NCBI GenBank assembly: GCA_003254925.1
Contig: QANZ01043648.1
Location: 121,159 to 185,158, forward strand
Reading direction: 5' to 3'
Length of the DNA stretch: 64,000 nucleotides
From: Chamaecrista fasciculata
Taxonomy: Eukaryota > Streptophyta > Magnoliopsida > Fabales > Fabaceae
Shown here: piece after piece, positions 26,366 through 39,469 of the stretch
How the letters are laid out: the number at the start of each line of letters is the position of its first letter
Numbering within the stretch: position 1 is the first letter of the stretch
Program-made: the position numbers and the translations under genes
Notes under the pieces: model-generated
The model's input: the letters and a program-made list of their open reading frames with translations, nothing else
What the model was told of the DNA's origin: nothing
Databases searched by the model: none

Positions 26366-26591
26366 ATTTTATTGCAAACATACAGTTTATAAAACATACA
26401 ACTTCATGAAATAAATTTTAATTAATTTTTTCAAACAAGAAAGTTTGAAAATAAAATTAATAGTAAAGGTTTATATATTTCTCTCAATTTAGTCATATAA
26501 AATAAAAAAAATAATGAAAATGAACAAATTGCTAAATTCAGTAATAATTCGTAGAATTTAATAATATTAAGTATTTCTTTTCTTTTTTTCA

Positions 26592-26823
26592 GACAAAAGA
26601 ACTCTTGGTACTCCCAAAGCATGAGATCAGTTTTAGTTGTACTCCCAAATGTTTTTTGTGTCAATTGTACCCCCAATGTTTCATATTTGAGTCAATTGTA
26701 TCACCAAACTAGGGGTATAATTGACACAAAAAAGAAAAGATTTGGGATATAATTGATCCAAAAAACCTTTGGGGTACAATTGAAGCTGGCCTCATACTTT
26801 GGTAGTACCTAAAGTGCTTTTGC
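26592..26823. mobile_element. Small family D MITE, about 232 bp
   Basis: Left caaaagaactcttggtactc pairs with right gtacctaaagtgcttttg. Interior gtcaattgtacccccaatgt and its inverse. Flanks are T-rich so the target duplication cannot be read. Confidence 0.55.
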
Positions 26824-27454
26824 TTTTTTTTTTAATATATGTTTTAAGTAATTTTTGACTTATTCTCTAAGTTATATATATATATATATATAATAAATTT
26901 ATATTTAATCTTTCTAATAGAATTTTAGATATACTATAAAATTTCAAAATTATATTTAACCCCCAAAAGAACTTCACACTGATGAGCAATTAACATTATG
27001 AACTTGGTCAAAAATAATAATTTAACGATCAAGTTGCTATACAATAAATTTTAAATTAAGTTACTTTTATTTGAAATTTCGTAACAAAAACATAGTATGT
27101 AGTTTATGATATAACATTGTTTAAGAAATATTATATTCAAAACTTAAAAAAAAATGAATGACAATTAATTTCATTTGTCCATGAGTTTTATTGACTTCTT
27201 CTCTAATCTCTAGCCTCTCTTTCCAACAACAGTGGTTTTTTTGAGTTTAGAAAGAAAATTAAATAAGGGGGAATTGTTTCTCATGCCTCTTTCACTAATA
27301 AAAATTTAGCACATACATTCTGTGTCTATTAGGTATAAAGAATCTAAATGCATTGTTATCCAATCTAATTATCAAGTTATGTAGGTAACACAATTTAGAT
27401 AACATCAGCTTTTGAGGTTAGAAATGTCTAATGCATTGAGTGCATCAGCAAGAG

Positions 27455-27925
27455 TGCTCAAGGGTTGGGTTCAAGGCGGGTTGCTTCGGGTTCATTATTA
27501 GATTTGACGAGTTCGGTCAGGTTGTATTGAAGCAAATAATTGAGTTAACCCAAACTGAATAGTGATTGGTTGCCTCATATTATTTTTTGTTTCTCATATT
27601 TTGATTTTCAATTCATAACTCTTATTTTTTCCCTCAATTTGATCCTTCACAATTTGTTATCAATTTAGTCCTCATAACATTTTTTTAAGGGACCAAATTG
27701 TGAAAATAATATAATTTGAGAGATCAAAATATAATTTAACTAAATAAAAAAAATTATTTTATTTTTATGGGTCAGCAAGTTGGGATGGGTTAAGTAGACT
27801 CAAAATTTTGGAACCCATAGCCCAACTTAAACCACAACGGGCTCAAATTTTTTAACTCAAACCAATCTGTTAGGTTTTGGTTGATTGGCGGGATAGTCCA
27901 ACCCACTAAACACCCCTGCGCGTCA
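27455..27925. mobile_element. Uninterrupted copy of the 3640-5012 repeat
   Basis: Left gtgctcaagggttgggttc; right ccaacccactaaacacccct. At 27499 it reads gttcattattagattt without insertion, while the copy at 3640-5012 has the same site duplicated around a family D element. It therefore serves as an empty-site reference. Confidence 0.6.
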
Positions 27926-28167
27926 ATGATAACTATAACAAGAATCATAAAATTTCCATAAAAAACTTACATGTAAAGCATCTTAGCTCAAGTCTCTTTG
28001 TCTATTCTCCTTCTATTTTAGCAAGTAATAACAACCCTTTGCCTTGAACCACACTATAACAATAAGTAACAAGTGCATCCTATGCCTTCAACCACACCAT
28101 AGCTCAGGTCTTTAATAAATTTCAAATATAATTAGTATTCCATATTAAAATTTCTATTTAATATATA

Positions 28168-28972
28168 GGCCAAAATGCACTTTTGGTCCATTAACGTTTT
28201 CTTAGGTCTCAATTTGGTCTCATTACTTTTTTTATTGCACTTTTAGTCTCATATCTTTTAGTCAGATGCAGAATTGGTCTCATATGGTCTCATTTTTTTT
28301 GTTGAAAATTTTGTCACATATCTTTGTAAAACGTTTTACCATTGGTCTAGGGATGGCAACGGAAAGGATACCCTAAATTGTTTTACTATCCGTATCCGTA
28401 AAACCATTACAGTATCTGTATCCTATCTTATCTGATATCCGGTATCCAACGGATACCCTAAATATCTGAAATACCCGAAAATAATAGATATAGGATAGGA
28501 TATCCTAATTTGAAAATCGGATATATTCAAAATTCGATACCCAATATCCGTTAATTAAAATAAATTAATTAAAAATATAATAAAAAATGTATAAAATATA
28601 ATAAAATTGTTATATTATAGGGTATCGGATACCGGGTACCATAACTATCCGTTCATTTCGGACGGATACCGGATAGTTGATTTTTTATTTTTAAATATTC
28701 GTACTCTATCCGATATCCGGTATCCGACGGATATCAGATATTTTTTACGGGTGGATTCGGACGGGTATCCTAAATATCCACCCAAATTGCCATCCTTACA
28801 TTGGTCCCATAATGTGCAACATTTTGCAAAGATATGAGACCAATTATGCAACTTGAACAAAAGATATGAGATCAATTTTGCAATCTGACCTAAAGATATG
28901 GAACCAAAAGTACAATATGGAACCAAATTAAGACTTAAGAAAAGGTTACGAGACGAAAAGTACACTTTAGCC
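28168..28972. mobile_element. Mutator-like family B element with a hAT insertion inside, 805 bp
   Basis: Ends ggccaaaatgcacttttggtc and the inverted gaaaagtacactttagcc. Exact 9-bp duplications taatatata at 28159-28167 and 28973-28981 (in an AT-rich setting). Arms repeat phrases ggtctcatatctttt and aaagatatgagacca in opposite orientation. A hAT-like element interrupts it at 28348-28798. Confidence 0.7.
28348..28798. mobile_element. hAT-like MITE, 451 bp, 8-bp target duplication
   Basis: Ends tagggatggcaa and ttgccatcctta are inverted with one mismatch. Exact 8-bp direct repeats cattggtc at 28340-28347 and 28799-28806, the hAT length. The interior is a long run of ggatacc/ggtatcc palindromic phrases. 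Inserted in a family B element, so it is younger than that host. Confidence 0.85.
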
Positions 28973-28984
28973 TAATATATATAT

Positions 28985-29305
28985 ATATACATATTAGGCT
29001 AAAGAGCAAATTTGGTCCCATATCTTTTGCTCAGTTCCCAATTTGGTCTCATATCTTTGGGTCAGGTCCCAATTTGATCCCATACCTTTTTCTGTTGCAG
29101 ATTTGGTCTCATATCTTTGGGTTAATTGCATAATTGATCCTATATCTTTAGGTCAGATTTAAAAGTGGTCCTATATCTTAAAAGATATGAGACCAAAATT
29201 GGGATTTTTGCAAATATATAGGACTAAAATTGCAACAAAAAAGATACAGGACCAAATTGGGAACTGAGCAAAAGATAAGGGACCAAATTTGCACTTTGAC
29301 CTATA
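28985..29305. mobile_element. Family B foldback element
   Basis: Left ggctaaagagcaaatttggtc; right gggaccaaatttgcactttg. Arms pair over most of their length (ggtcccatatcttttgctca with its inverse near 29260-29290). The central hairpin is near 29175-29215. Confidence 0.65.
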
Positions 29306-29602
29306 TATTATTATATATTTTTGTTTATTTATCTAACAACTTTTTTTTATAAAAATAATACTAAAAAATTATATTATGTAATACAAACACCCGTTCATTG
29401 CACAGAGTACACTCTGAGTCTATCAGATGTATATCTTCATTCAAGCGGCCATGTCCATAGCAAACTAGCCAGATACAATCATCTAGACTTCATCCATCCT
29501 AATAATGCTTTTGAATATTATCCAACTTTGATATCTTTATAATTAAATTCCTAATTTAGTATAAGTATAATGTAGTATTATGATATGATATTAATTTATT
29601 TA

Positions 29603-30019
29603 TGAATCAAAGTGCATTTTAGGTCCCATAACTTTTTGCTCAGGTCTCAACTTGGTCCCATAATTTTTTTGTTGCACTTTTAGTCACATATCTTTTGCTC
29701 AGGTTGCAAATTTTGGTCCCGTATAATTTTTTGTCCCACTATATTTTTTGGTCAGGATGCAAAATTGGTCTCATATCTTTTCAAAATGTTTCATTATCAG
29801 TCCCACCTAACTCAAAGATATGAGACTGATTATGCATCTAACCAAAAGATATGAGACCAATTCTGCAACCTAACCCAAAGATATGGGACCAAAAGTGCAG
29901 CATAAGACTAAATATGCAACTTGAGCAAAAGATATGAAACCAAAAGTGCAATAAAAAAGTATATGACCAAATTGAGACCTGAATAAAAGTTATGGGACCA
30001 AAAGTATACTTTGACCTTC
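29603..30019. mobile_element. Family B foldback element
   Basis: Left atcaaagtgcattttaggtc; right ggaccaaaagtatactttga. Flanks ttatttatg and ttctttatg match at eight of nine bases. Its right half is included in the tandem duplication that follows. Confidence 0.6.
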
Positions 30020-30786
30020 TTTATGTAATTTAATTAATTCTATATAATTAATGTAATTTGATTAAGCCCTGGATCATTTAGAATCTACATAAAAATTGTT
30101 TTGGATCATTTGCCTAGGTCATTTAATAATGTGAGCACAAATACATTTATAGCAAAAAAAAAAATAGTTTGGAGAATGAATCTTTGCACGTGCATTGCAA
30201 TTCAATATTTATGGTCGTTGAAATATACCCTACATATACATGTAATAAATATGTAAGGATTGCTTTAGAAGAATGTCTAAGTGATAAATGCTATGATTAA
30301 CGTTTATGATTAAATGCTATGAGACCAATTCTGCAACCTAACCCAAAGATATGGGACCAAAAGTGCAGCATAAGACTAAATATGCAACTTGAGCAAAAGA
30401 TATGAAACCAAAAGTGCAATAAAAAAGTATATGACCAAATTGAGACCTGAATAAAAGTTATGGGACCAAAAGTATACTTTGACCTTCTTTATGTAATTTA
30501 ATTAATTCTATATAATTAATGTAATTTGATTAAGCCATGGATCATTTAGAATCTACATAAAAATTGTTTTGGATCATTTGCCTAGGTCATTTAATAATGT
30601 GAGCACAAATACATTTATAGTCAAAAAAAAAATAGTTTGGAGAATGAATCTTTGCACGTGCATTGCAATTCAATATTTATGGTCGTTGAAATATATCCTA
30701 CATATACATGTAATAAATATGTAAGGATTGCTTTAGAAGAATGTCTAAGTGATAAATGCTATGATTAACGTTTATGATTAAATTGT
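29851..30786 (+). repeat. Tandem duplication, unit 468 bp
   Basis: Sequence from atgagaccaattctgcaacc at 29851 recurs at 30319 with a constant offset of 468 and only a few differences (for example taagccctgg against taagccatgg). The unit joins the right half of a family B element to unique sequence. The short shared phrase aaatgctatga at the junction suggests slippage or unequal exchange. High identity means a recent event. Confidence 0.9.
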
Positions 30787-30834
30787 AAGATTTGCATTTA
30801 GGGATCCTACCCGTGCATCAAAGGCTAGTACAAA
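30785..30834 (+). mobile_element. Degenerate Helitron-like 3' end
   Basis: tacccgtgcatcaaaggctagt resembles the hairpin plus CTAGT tail at 21920-21955 but the stem is eroded. Weak support. Confidence 0.25.
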
Positions 30835-31960
30835 CAAAAATAGGAAAAAAGTTAGGAAACAAACCAATATATCAAAGTACTATGCTGATTCCTCCACATT
30901 AATTTAATAGAAGTTTGATATATATTTTTTTTTTTGGCCCGATATAGAAGTTTGATATTGATTTTTAGAGAATGTAGAGAATTCACAAACTACAAAATTA
31001 AAAAGCGGATTATATTAGAAGTAGTGGCATAAGTGGCTTCGTTGTCTGTTTTGCATAGTTATCAAGCAATTCCTCAATCTAAATTTTAAAGAAAATACGC
31101 AAAGATTCCATTTTTCATCATCAAAAAAATAAAATAAACAATTTTGCACAATTAACAATTTGCGTTTTTGCATAAGATTTATTACTTGGTATATTTGTGT
31201 TGATGTATTTCTGCATTCATTTGATTTAGTCCTTCCATTTTTGTGCTTCTCTCCTTGCTTCTTGTCTCTTCTTCTCCTTTCTTAGGGTTTCTTTTGTTTT
31301 CTCTAAATTTTCTAGAGTTTTTCTCTACCTCTTTCGACTCAAGTTTAAGGGATATAAGTTTTTTCTAAAAATTTTGTAATCATTTTAAATTAGAAAATTA
31401 AAATAGATGATGTGGAATAATATAGGAGAAAATATAATTATGTGGTAATAAAAAAATTCTTCTATGTGATAATTAACTTGACACATCATCATTTAACAAT
31501 TACGTTACTAGTTCTGTTAAAAATTGAATGGACGGACTAACTTTGATAACAAAAACATTTGTGAAGGATCAAATTGAGAAAGAAAATTCATAGAGGACCA
31601 AATTGAGAAAAGATAATATGTGAGAGACTAAAATAAAATTTTAGTCAATTTGTTACAAGTTACAACCAAAGATAAAACTAATAAGTAATAATTAGAAGTG
31701 GAAGTTTAATTTAATAACTAATTTTGTATTAATACCATAAGATGTTTAGTGAAAAAATTATGAAAGTATCTTTTGGTTGTTGTTTTTAAAATTTAAGATT
31801 ATTTTTAGTATCATCTTTCAAATTCGTCTGGTTACTTTAGTGTTAAATATTTTTTTAAAAAATCCAAATTTTGAATCGAATATTAAGAAATCTTCGTTAT
31901 ATAATTAATAAGTTAAAAAAAAGATTTATTATGAATTTGGATAGAATTTATAAATTGGCC
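30835..31960. other. AT-rich spacer without recognisable features
   Basis: Includes a CT-rich stretch at about 31240-31340. No conserved coding motif or paired repeat that I can support, apart from ggaccaaattgag fragments near 31570-31620 related to intergenic repeat phrases elsewhere. Confidence 0.4.
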
Positions 31961-31961
31961 A

Positions 31962-32706
31962 AAATGTATTTTTTGTCCATATCTTTTGCTTAGGTCTCAA
32001 TTTGGTCTCGTATTTTTGTTTGCTACACTTTTGTCTCATATCTTTTGGTCAGGTGCAGAATTAGTCTCATATTTATTTTTGTTGCAGATTTGATCTCAAT
32101 TTTTAGAAAAGGGTAAATTACACTTTGGTACCCTGTGGTTTGACCCTATTTCACTTTAGTACCATGTGGTTTGAAATCTGACACTTTGGTACCCTGTGGT
32201 ATTCTCCATCAACAATTTGGTACCCTTGGGAGCTATTTTGTAATTTTAACCATAACAAAATTTTTTAAAAATTACATATTGACCCCAAAAAAATTTAAAG
32301 TTTTCATTTTAGTCCCTAGATAATATGTATTCAGGGACTTATTTGTAATTTTTTGAAATTGTTTTGGGATCAATAAGTAATTTTTGCAAAATTTATATGG
32401 TTAAAATTACAAAATAGCTCCCAAGGGTACCAAAGTGTTAATGGAGAATACCATAGGGTACCAAATTGTCAGGTTTCAAACCACAGGGTACCAAAGTGAA
32501 ATAGGGTCAAACCACATGGTACCAAAGTGTAATTTATCCTTTAGAAAAAGTTTCACCATTAATCTCACAATGTGAAACATTTTACAAAGATATGAGACCA
32601 ATTCTACAACTTGACCAAAATATATAAGATCAGAAGTGTAACAACAAAGATATTGGACCAAATTGATATCTGAGCAGAAGATATAAAATCAAAATGCACT
32701 TTGACC
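31962..32706. mobile_element. Family B element carrying a family C MITE
   Basis: Left ggccaaaatgtattttttgt; right aaaatgcactttgacc. The arms hold ggtctcatatctttt-type phrases and their inverse. It is split by the 429-bp element at 32111-32539. Confidence 0.65.
32111..32539. mobile_element. Mutator-like MITE (family C, copy 1), 429 bp
   Basis: Ends gggtaaattacactttggta and its inverse (ggtaccaaagtgtaatttat). Arms of about 120 bp consist of repeated actttggtaccctgtggt units. Exact 9-bp direct repeats tttagaaaa at 32102-32110 and 32540-32548. Nearly the same size and sequence as 42599-43028. Noncoding. Confidence 0.88.
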
Positions 32707-33088
32707 TATAATATTTAAAACAATATTTAGTTTCTTTCGTTTCGTGAATATTAATAACAAAAATTCAAAAACCAAATCAAAAGAAATCAAATTTGAGAGA
32801 AGAAAAAATTAATTTAAAACTAGCAAGTAACAAACTAACTACCGTTCAACTCCGATATTCAAGCAAGCCACATGGGCTTTCGTAGTTGGATCAAATTCGT
32901 TACTTTCCTCCAAAGCAATAATCGTCATATCATTCAGGCTATTATCCGCTACGGTAGACCACAAAATAAAACCTACACCATCCGTCCATTTAGTGGTCCC
33001 TACTTATCCAACGGCCAAGATTTACTATTCCACTATAATACTATGCACCTGAGTGTATACTAACCATTAACCCTTCGCCATTTTCGCC

Positions 33089-33096
33089 TATAAAAG
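33089..33096 (+). promoter_or_regulatory. TATA box of the RD19-type protease gene
   Basis: tataaaag lies 54 bp before the ATG at 33150, leaving room for a transcription start near 33115-33125 and a leader of about 30 bases. No DRE or ABRE core is visible in the 250 bp upstream, although the Arabidopsis namesake is drought inducible. Confidence 0.65.
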
Positions 33097-33149
33097 TCTC
33101 AGCGAACTTTCACGCTTAAACCTAACATTCTCTTTTCTCTCTCAAAAAT

Positions 33150-35303
<2,154 letters not shown>

Positions 35304-35858
35304 GATCCAAGTTCAACTCAAGAATGCATATGTAGCCTTTGTACATATAACAAAGCATCTGCTACTACATGAATACCCCAGACTCTCATGATCTTCAAGT
35401 ATCATGAATTGATGTGTAATTTAAAGCATGGATCCCTTCTATTTCTGGGCCATGCATGATGCATTCTGTTATGTCCAAGAACTTACGTGAATTTTTATTT
35501 ACCAAAGTATGTTTCGGAAGTGTGTTTGCGTCGACCTTTAATTAGCGTCTAATTTCTGAAGGTTTATATTCTGTCCTCAGAAACTTAAAATTTCTTCCAT
35601 TTACTGGTCTACATGTGTTCTTCAATTCTCGAATTACCTATATCATTAGGACTGTTAAGATGCAAATTAATTAAACATATGTTATTTTTTTTCCCGAAAG
35701 ATAAGTCTGAATGCAATTATTCGGAATTCAAACAATAGACTAATAAATACAAAACATGCCTGTTTGGGATCCTTCCCATCTCATCCAATCTCATCTTAAA
35801 TGTTGAGATGAGATGATGTTGTAATGAGATGAGATGATGTTACCATCTATTACCTTTT
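35304..35858. other. 3' flank of the protease gene
   Basis: Presumed 3' UTR then AT-rich spacer. A short repeat with gagatgagatgatgttgtaa, partly palindromic with catctcatccaatctcatc, lies at about 35775-35845. No gene. Confidence 0.4.
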
Positions 35859-36296
35859 AAGAAAACTAGCAATCCGGTCCCTGAATATTGGACGCTCTGA
35901 CTGATAAATCCTTGAATTTTGCAAAGTGTACAAGCCGGTCCCTGAATTTTCAAAACGCAATACTAATAAGTCCCTCCGTTATATTATTGTTACAAAAAAG
36001 CTGCCGTGTACATAACGAACGTTGATGTGTCACGTTATGTGCTGATGTGTCCCGTTATGTCTACGTCAGCTCCCGTTATCTTAAAAAAAAACACTGCCAC
36101 GTCATAAAATAGCGACACGTCAGCATATTTTCATTGCACTTATAGGTCCTGACCCATTTTTATTCCATTATTCTCAATTCTCTCTCCCTTTCGTCATCTT
36201 CTTTCATTTTAGTTCCAAATCCTCAAAATAAAATTGTAAAGTGTTCCAAAAATATAATCTTTCAAACAATCCAATTTAGTCCTTAAAAATATTTAT

Positions 36297-36335
36297 AACC
36301 CTAAACCCTAAAACCTCAAACCCTAAAAAAAGTCT
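36297..36335. repeat. Telomere-like CCCTAAA repeats inside the foldback element
   Basis: aaccctaaaccctaaaacct and neighbouring aaaccctaaa units, with inverted tttagggttt runs at about 37380-37500 and 37670-37700. They belong to the arms of the element and are not a chromosome end. Confidence 0.5.
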
Positions 36336-36610
36336 GAGTTGAACAATTAGGTCCTTGACCCATTTTTATATCATTATTCTCAATTCTCCCTCTTTTTCAT
36401 CATCTCTATTCATTTTAGTCCCAAATCCTCAAAATAAAATTGTAAAGTGTCCCAAAACTCTTTAAAACATTCCAATTTAGTCCTTAAAAATATTAAAAAC
36501 CCTAAAAACACTAAATCCTAAACCCCTAAATTGATTTCACACCCTAATTAAAAAAAACGCAGCCTAAATCTAATTTTTTTTAAACCCAGCATCTTCATCT
36601 TAATCTTCAA

Positions 36611-36664
36611 TCTTCATCTCCATCTCCATCTCCATCTCCATCACTACCACCACCACCACCACCG
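36611..36664. repeat. Microsatellites (CATCTC)n and (ACC)n
   Basis: Runs of ccatct hexamers followed by accaccaccaccacc. Simple sequence in the left half of the foldback element. Confidence 0.8.
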
Positions 36665-36915
36665 CATGCCGCCATCGTCATCTCTTCAATCTGCATCCTT
36701 CCCTAAAACCCTAAAATCTCTTTCATCGTCATCGTCTCTCTCAATCTCTCTTAACCCTAAACGATTTGGATCTTGAACCCACAAAATACTGAAATCGGTC
36801 AAAATTTTGCTGTGATTCCTGCGAAACCCACAAACGATTTGTAGATGGATTTGATCGATCCAATTCTCCTTTCGTTGAATCAGATTTTGATTATGGAAGA
36901 TTGTATTTTTTATAT

Positions 36916-37260
36916 TTATTTTTGACTAGCAAACAAGGCATAAGAAATATAAAGAGTAACGCCATTAGGGGGATGATAATTTGTCAGGCTGGGCGAAAGA
37001 TCTAAGTTGTGGGGTTGTAGAGCGAGACGAATGCGGTGGAGATGACAAAGACGACAGACGTCCTGGGCAAGAACTCCATTGTTGGCATTAGTTGTGCAAG
37101 CATCCTTGAATAAATATAGATTTCCTTGCAAATACAGATTGATCCCACTTGAAATGTTGGAAGGCATATGCAAGAGATAATCGGTCAAAATTTTCCTTGC
37201 AAATACACACTATCATGAATTGGATGCCCAGAATCCTCCCTGTAAAAGAAAACAAGATGA
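36916..37260 (-). pseudogene. Unidentified captured fragment in the foldback element
   Basis: On the minus strand a strong acceptor-like string (ttgttttcttttacag at about 37236-37251) precedes an open stretch ending at 36916 in one frame and 37088 in another. Residues such as YLLHMPSNISSGINLYLQGN and DVCRLCHLHRIRLAL appear, but I recognise no family. It is not repeated elsewhere in the window. Reading it as a captured host exon is inference. Confidence 0.3.
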
Positions 37261-38197
37261 GCACAATTACAGATTGATTATGGATTTGATCGATCCAATC
37301 TCCACCGCTCTGATCCAATTCTCCTTTCGTTCAATCAGATTTTCGATCCAATTCTCCTAATTTTTTTTTAAAAATCAGTTTAGGGTTTTGGGTTTTAGAG
37401 TTTTAGGATTTAGGGTTTTAGGGTTTTAATATTTTTAAGGACTAAATTGGATAAAGATGAAGATTAAAAAAAATTAAGATTTAGGGTTTAGGGTTTTTGA
37501 TATTTTTAAGGACTAAATTGGAATGTTTGGAAGAGTTTTGAGACACTTTACAATTTTATTTTGAGGATTTGGGACTAAAATGAATGAAGATGATGAAAAA
37601 GGGGGGGAATTGAAAATAATGGGAAAAGATTGGGTTAGGGACGTAATTGTACAACTTAGACTTTTTTTTTAAGGTTTTAGGGTTTAGGGTTTTTAATATT
37701 TTTAAGGACTAAATTGGAATGTTTGGAAGAGTTTTGGGACACTTTACAATTTTATTTTGAGAATTTGGGACTAAAATGAATGAAGATAATGAAAAAGAGG
37801 GGGAATTGAGAATAATAGAATAAAAATAGATCAGGGACCTATAAGTGCAATGACGAAATGCTGATGTGTCGCATTTTTATTGACGTGACATTTTTTTTTG
37901 AAGATAACGGGTGCTGACGTGGACATAACGGGATACATCAGCGTCCGTTTTGTACACGTCAACTTTTTTGTAACGACAATATGACGGAGGGACCTATTAG
38001 TATGGCATTTTGAAAATTTGGGGACCGGCTTGTACATTTCGTAAAATTCAGGGACCTATCAGTCAGAGCGTCCAAAATTTAGGGACCGGGTTGCTAGTTT
38101 TCTCATTACCTTTTGCTAGTACTTCTGATGTCTATTTTCTTTAAAAGTGTTATTTTAATTTCAAACAAAATAATAATAATAATAAGAATCAACAAAT

Positions 38198-38363
38198 GTT
38201 TGGTGTAATGGTTGGCAAGCTACACTTTAAGGAGAGAATCCGAGTTCGATCCCTAGAGCTGACATGTTTGGGAGGATCCAACCATTTTGCCTTTGAGGCC
38301 TGAATAAGATTAGTCTTCGTTTAGACCGGTACATAGTTTAGTGAGGAAAACCCATAATTAACC

Positions 38364-38401
<38 letters not shown>
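38198..38401 (+). mobile_element. tRNA-derived SINE with (AAT)n tail
   Basis: Box A-like tggtgtaatgg at about 38201 and box B gagttcgatccc at 38242-38253, correctly spaced for a RNA polymerase III promoter. The 3' end is an AAT microsatellite running to about 38401. No protein. Confidence 0.65.
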
Positions 38402-38526
38402 GAGAAAAACTTTGTCTTAGACTCTTGAAAAATTTACAAATGTACACTTGTTTTGAAAATATGATCAATGGAATAACAAACAAAAGTGATATTTAATTTC
38501 AAACAAAATAATAATAATAAGAACTA

Positions 38527-39195
38527 ACAAGTGTTTGATGTAGTTGTTGGCGAGCTACACCTTAGGGAGATAATTGAGTTCGATTCCTAGAGCCGACATT
38601 GTTAGGAGCAGTGTACATCTCGCAAGACATTTTCTTGTAAAATCGGATGCAAGATTGTTGTTTAGCAAGATCGAGGTAGAATCGTTATTTTGCTCGTAAG
38701 ATCGTTAAGATCGCTAGTAAGATTGTTTTATAAAAAAAAATAAATCTAACACGACATTTTTGGAAATATCCATCTTTTTTTTTAGGTCCAAAATGTTGTA
38801 TTTTTTTAAAGTCTAGATTAGTAATTTGTTATTCATGTTTATTTATGTTGGTTGTTAGGGTACTTAGGGTTTATGAAATTGTTTTATTTGTTAGCTTAAG
38901 ATTCTATTTACGATGAACTTTTTGACATTTTTATAGTTAATTATATGATAAAACTATAAATTTATGATATTGGATAAGGATCTTAATATATATTGTAGAA
39001 TAAATTTATTTAAGATTTTATTTAATAAAAGTACTTTTATTTATATTATTTATATAATATTTAAAAAAAAGATTCATAGGATTTTATTTAAGATTTTACG
39101 ATTCGATCTATCTTATACCCTTTTCAACAATTTCATATAACATTTAGTAAGATCTCGATCTTCAAGTTGGGAGGGTCCAACAATTTCATATAAAA
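38527..39195 (+). mobile_element. Second SINE copy, interrupted
   Basis: tttgatgtagttgttggcga and box B gagttcgattcc (about 38577-38588) repeat the first SINE. After gttaggag (38601-38608) about 557 bp of other sequence follows, then gttgggag (39166-39173) and the expected SINE continuation ggtccaac. The two 8-mers differ at one base, as for a hAT duplication, but the inserted segment lacks clear inverted ends. Confidence 0.45.
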
Positions 39196-39469
39196 CAGTA
39201 AATTAATAGTTTTCATATAATATCAGAAATATTGTATTGTGTGCATATTTTAAGGTGGGTAAATCTTATTTCTAAATAGACGTAATTAAAATAATAGAAA
39301 AATTGTAGAACTTGCTAGAATAACTTTCCATGTCTTGATTCAATGTATTTGGTTCTAGGTTATTTTTTGCCTTATATAAACAACGTTATCAATAGATCGT
39401 AGCAAGCGCCCACCGCCTTTAGGTTTTCACTTTCGAGCTTCGTGTTAACATTTTAAAGATTCTCTATCG

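Larger units (their letters stand above)
35859..38104. mobile_element. Long-TIR Mutator-like foldback element, 2246 bp, possible Pack-MULE
   Basis: Terminal inverted repeats of about 250 bp begin agaaaactagcaa(t/c)ccggtcc and run through caagccggtccctgaat to cccgttat. Exact 10-bp direct repeats attacctttt at 35849-35858 and 38105-38114. Inside, phrases such as cattttagtcccaaatcctc occur twice on the left (about 36200, 36410) and twice inverted on the right (about 37550, 37760). A non-repeated core at about 36890-37278 sits between copies of ggatttgatcgatccaatct-type sequence. No transposase is visible. Confidence 0.8.

Noticed and set aside
29840..30800. CRISPR-like array because of regularly spaced gaccaaaagtgca repeats
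   Set aside because: Eukaryotic context; the repeats are degenerate modules of a foldback transposon and a tandem duplication.
36297..36335. Interstitial telomere from a chromosome fusion
   Set aside because: The CCCTAAA-like units are few, irregular and mirrored within the arms of the foldback element.
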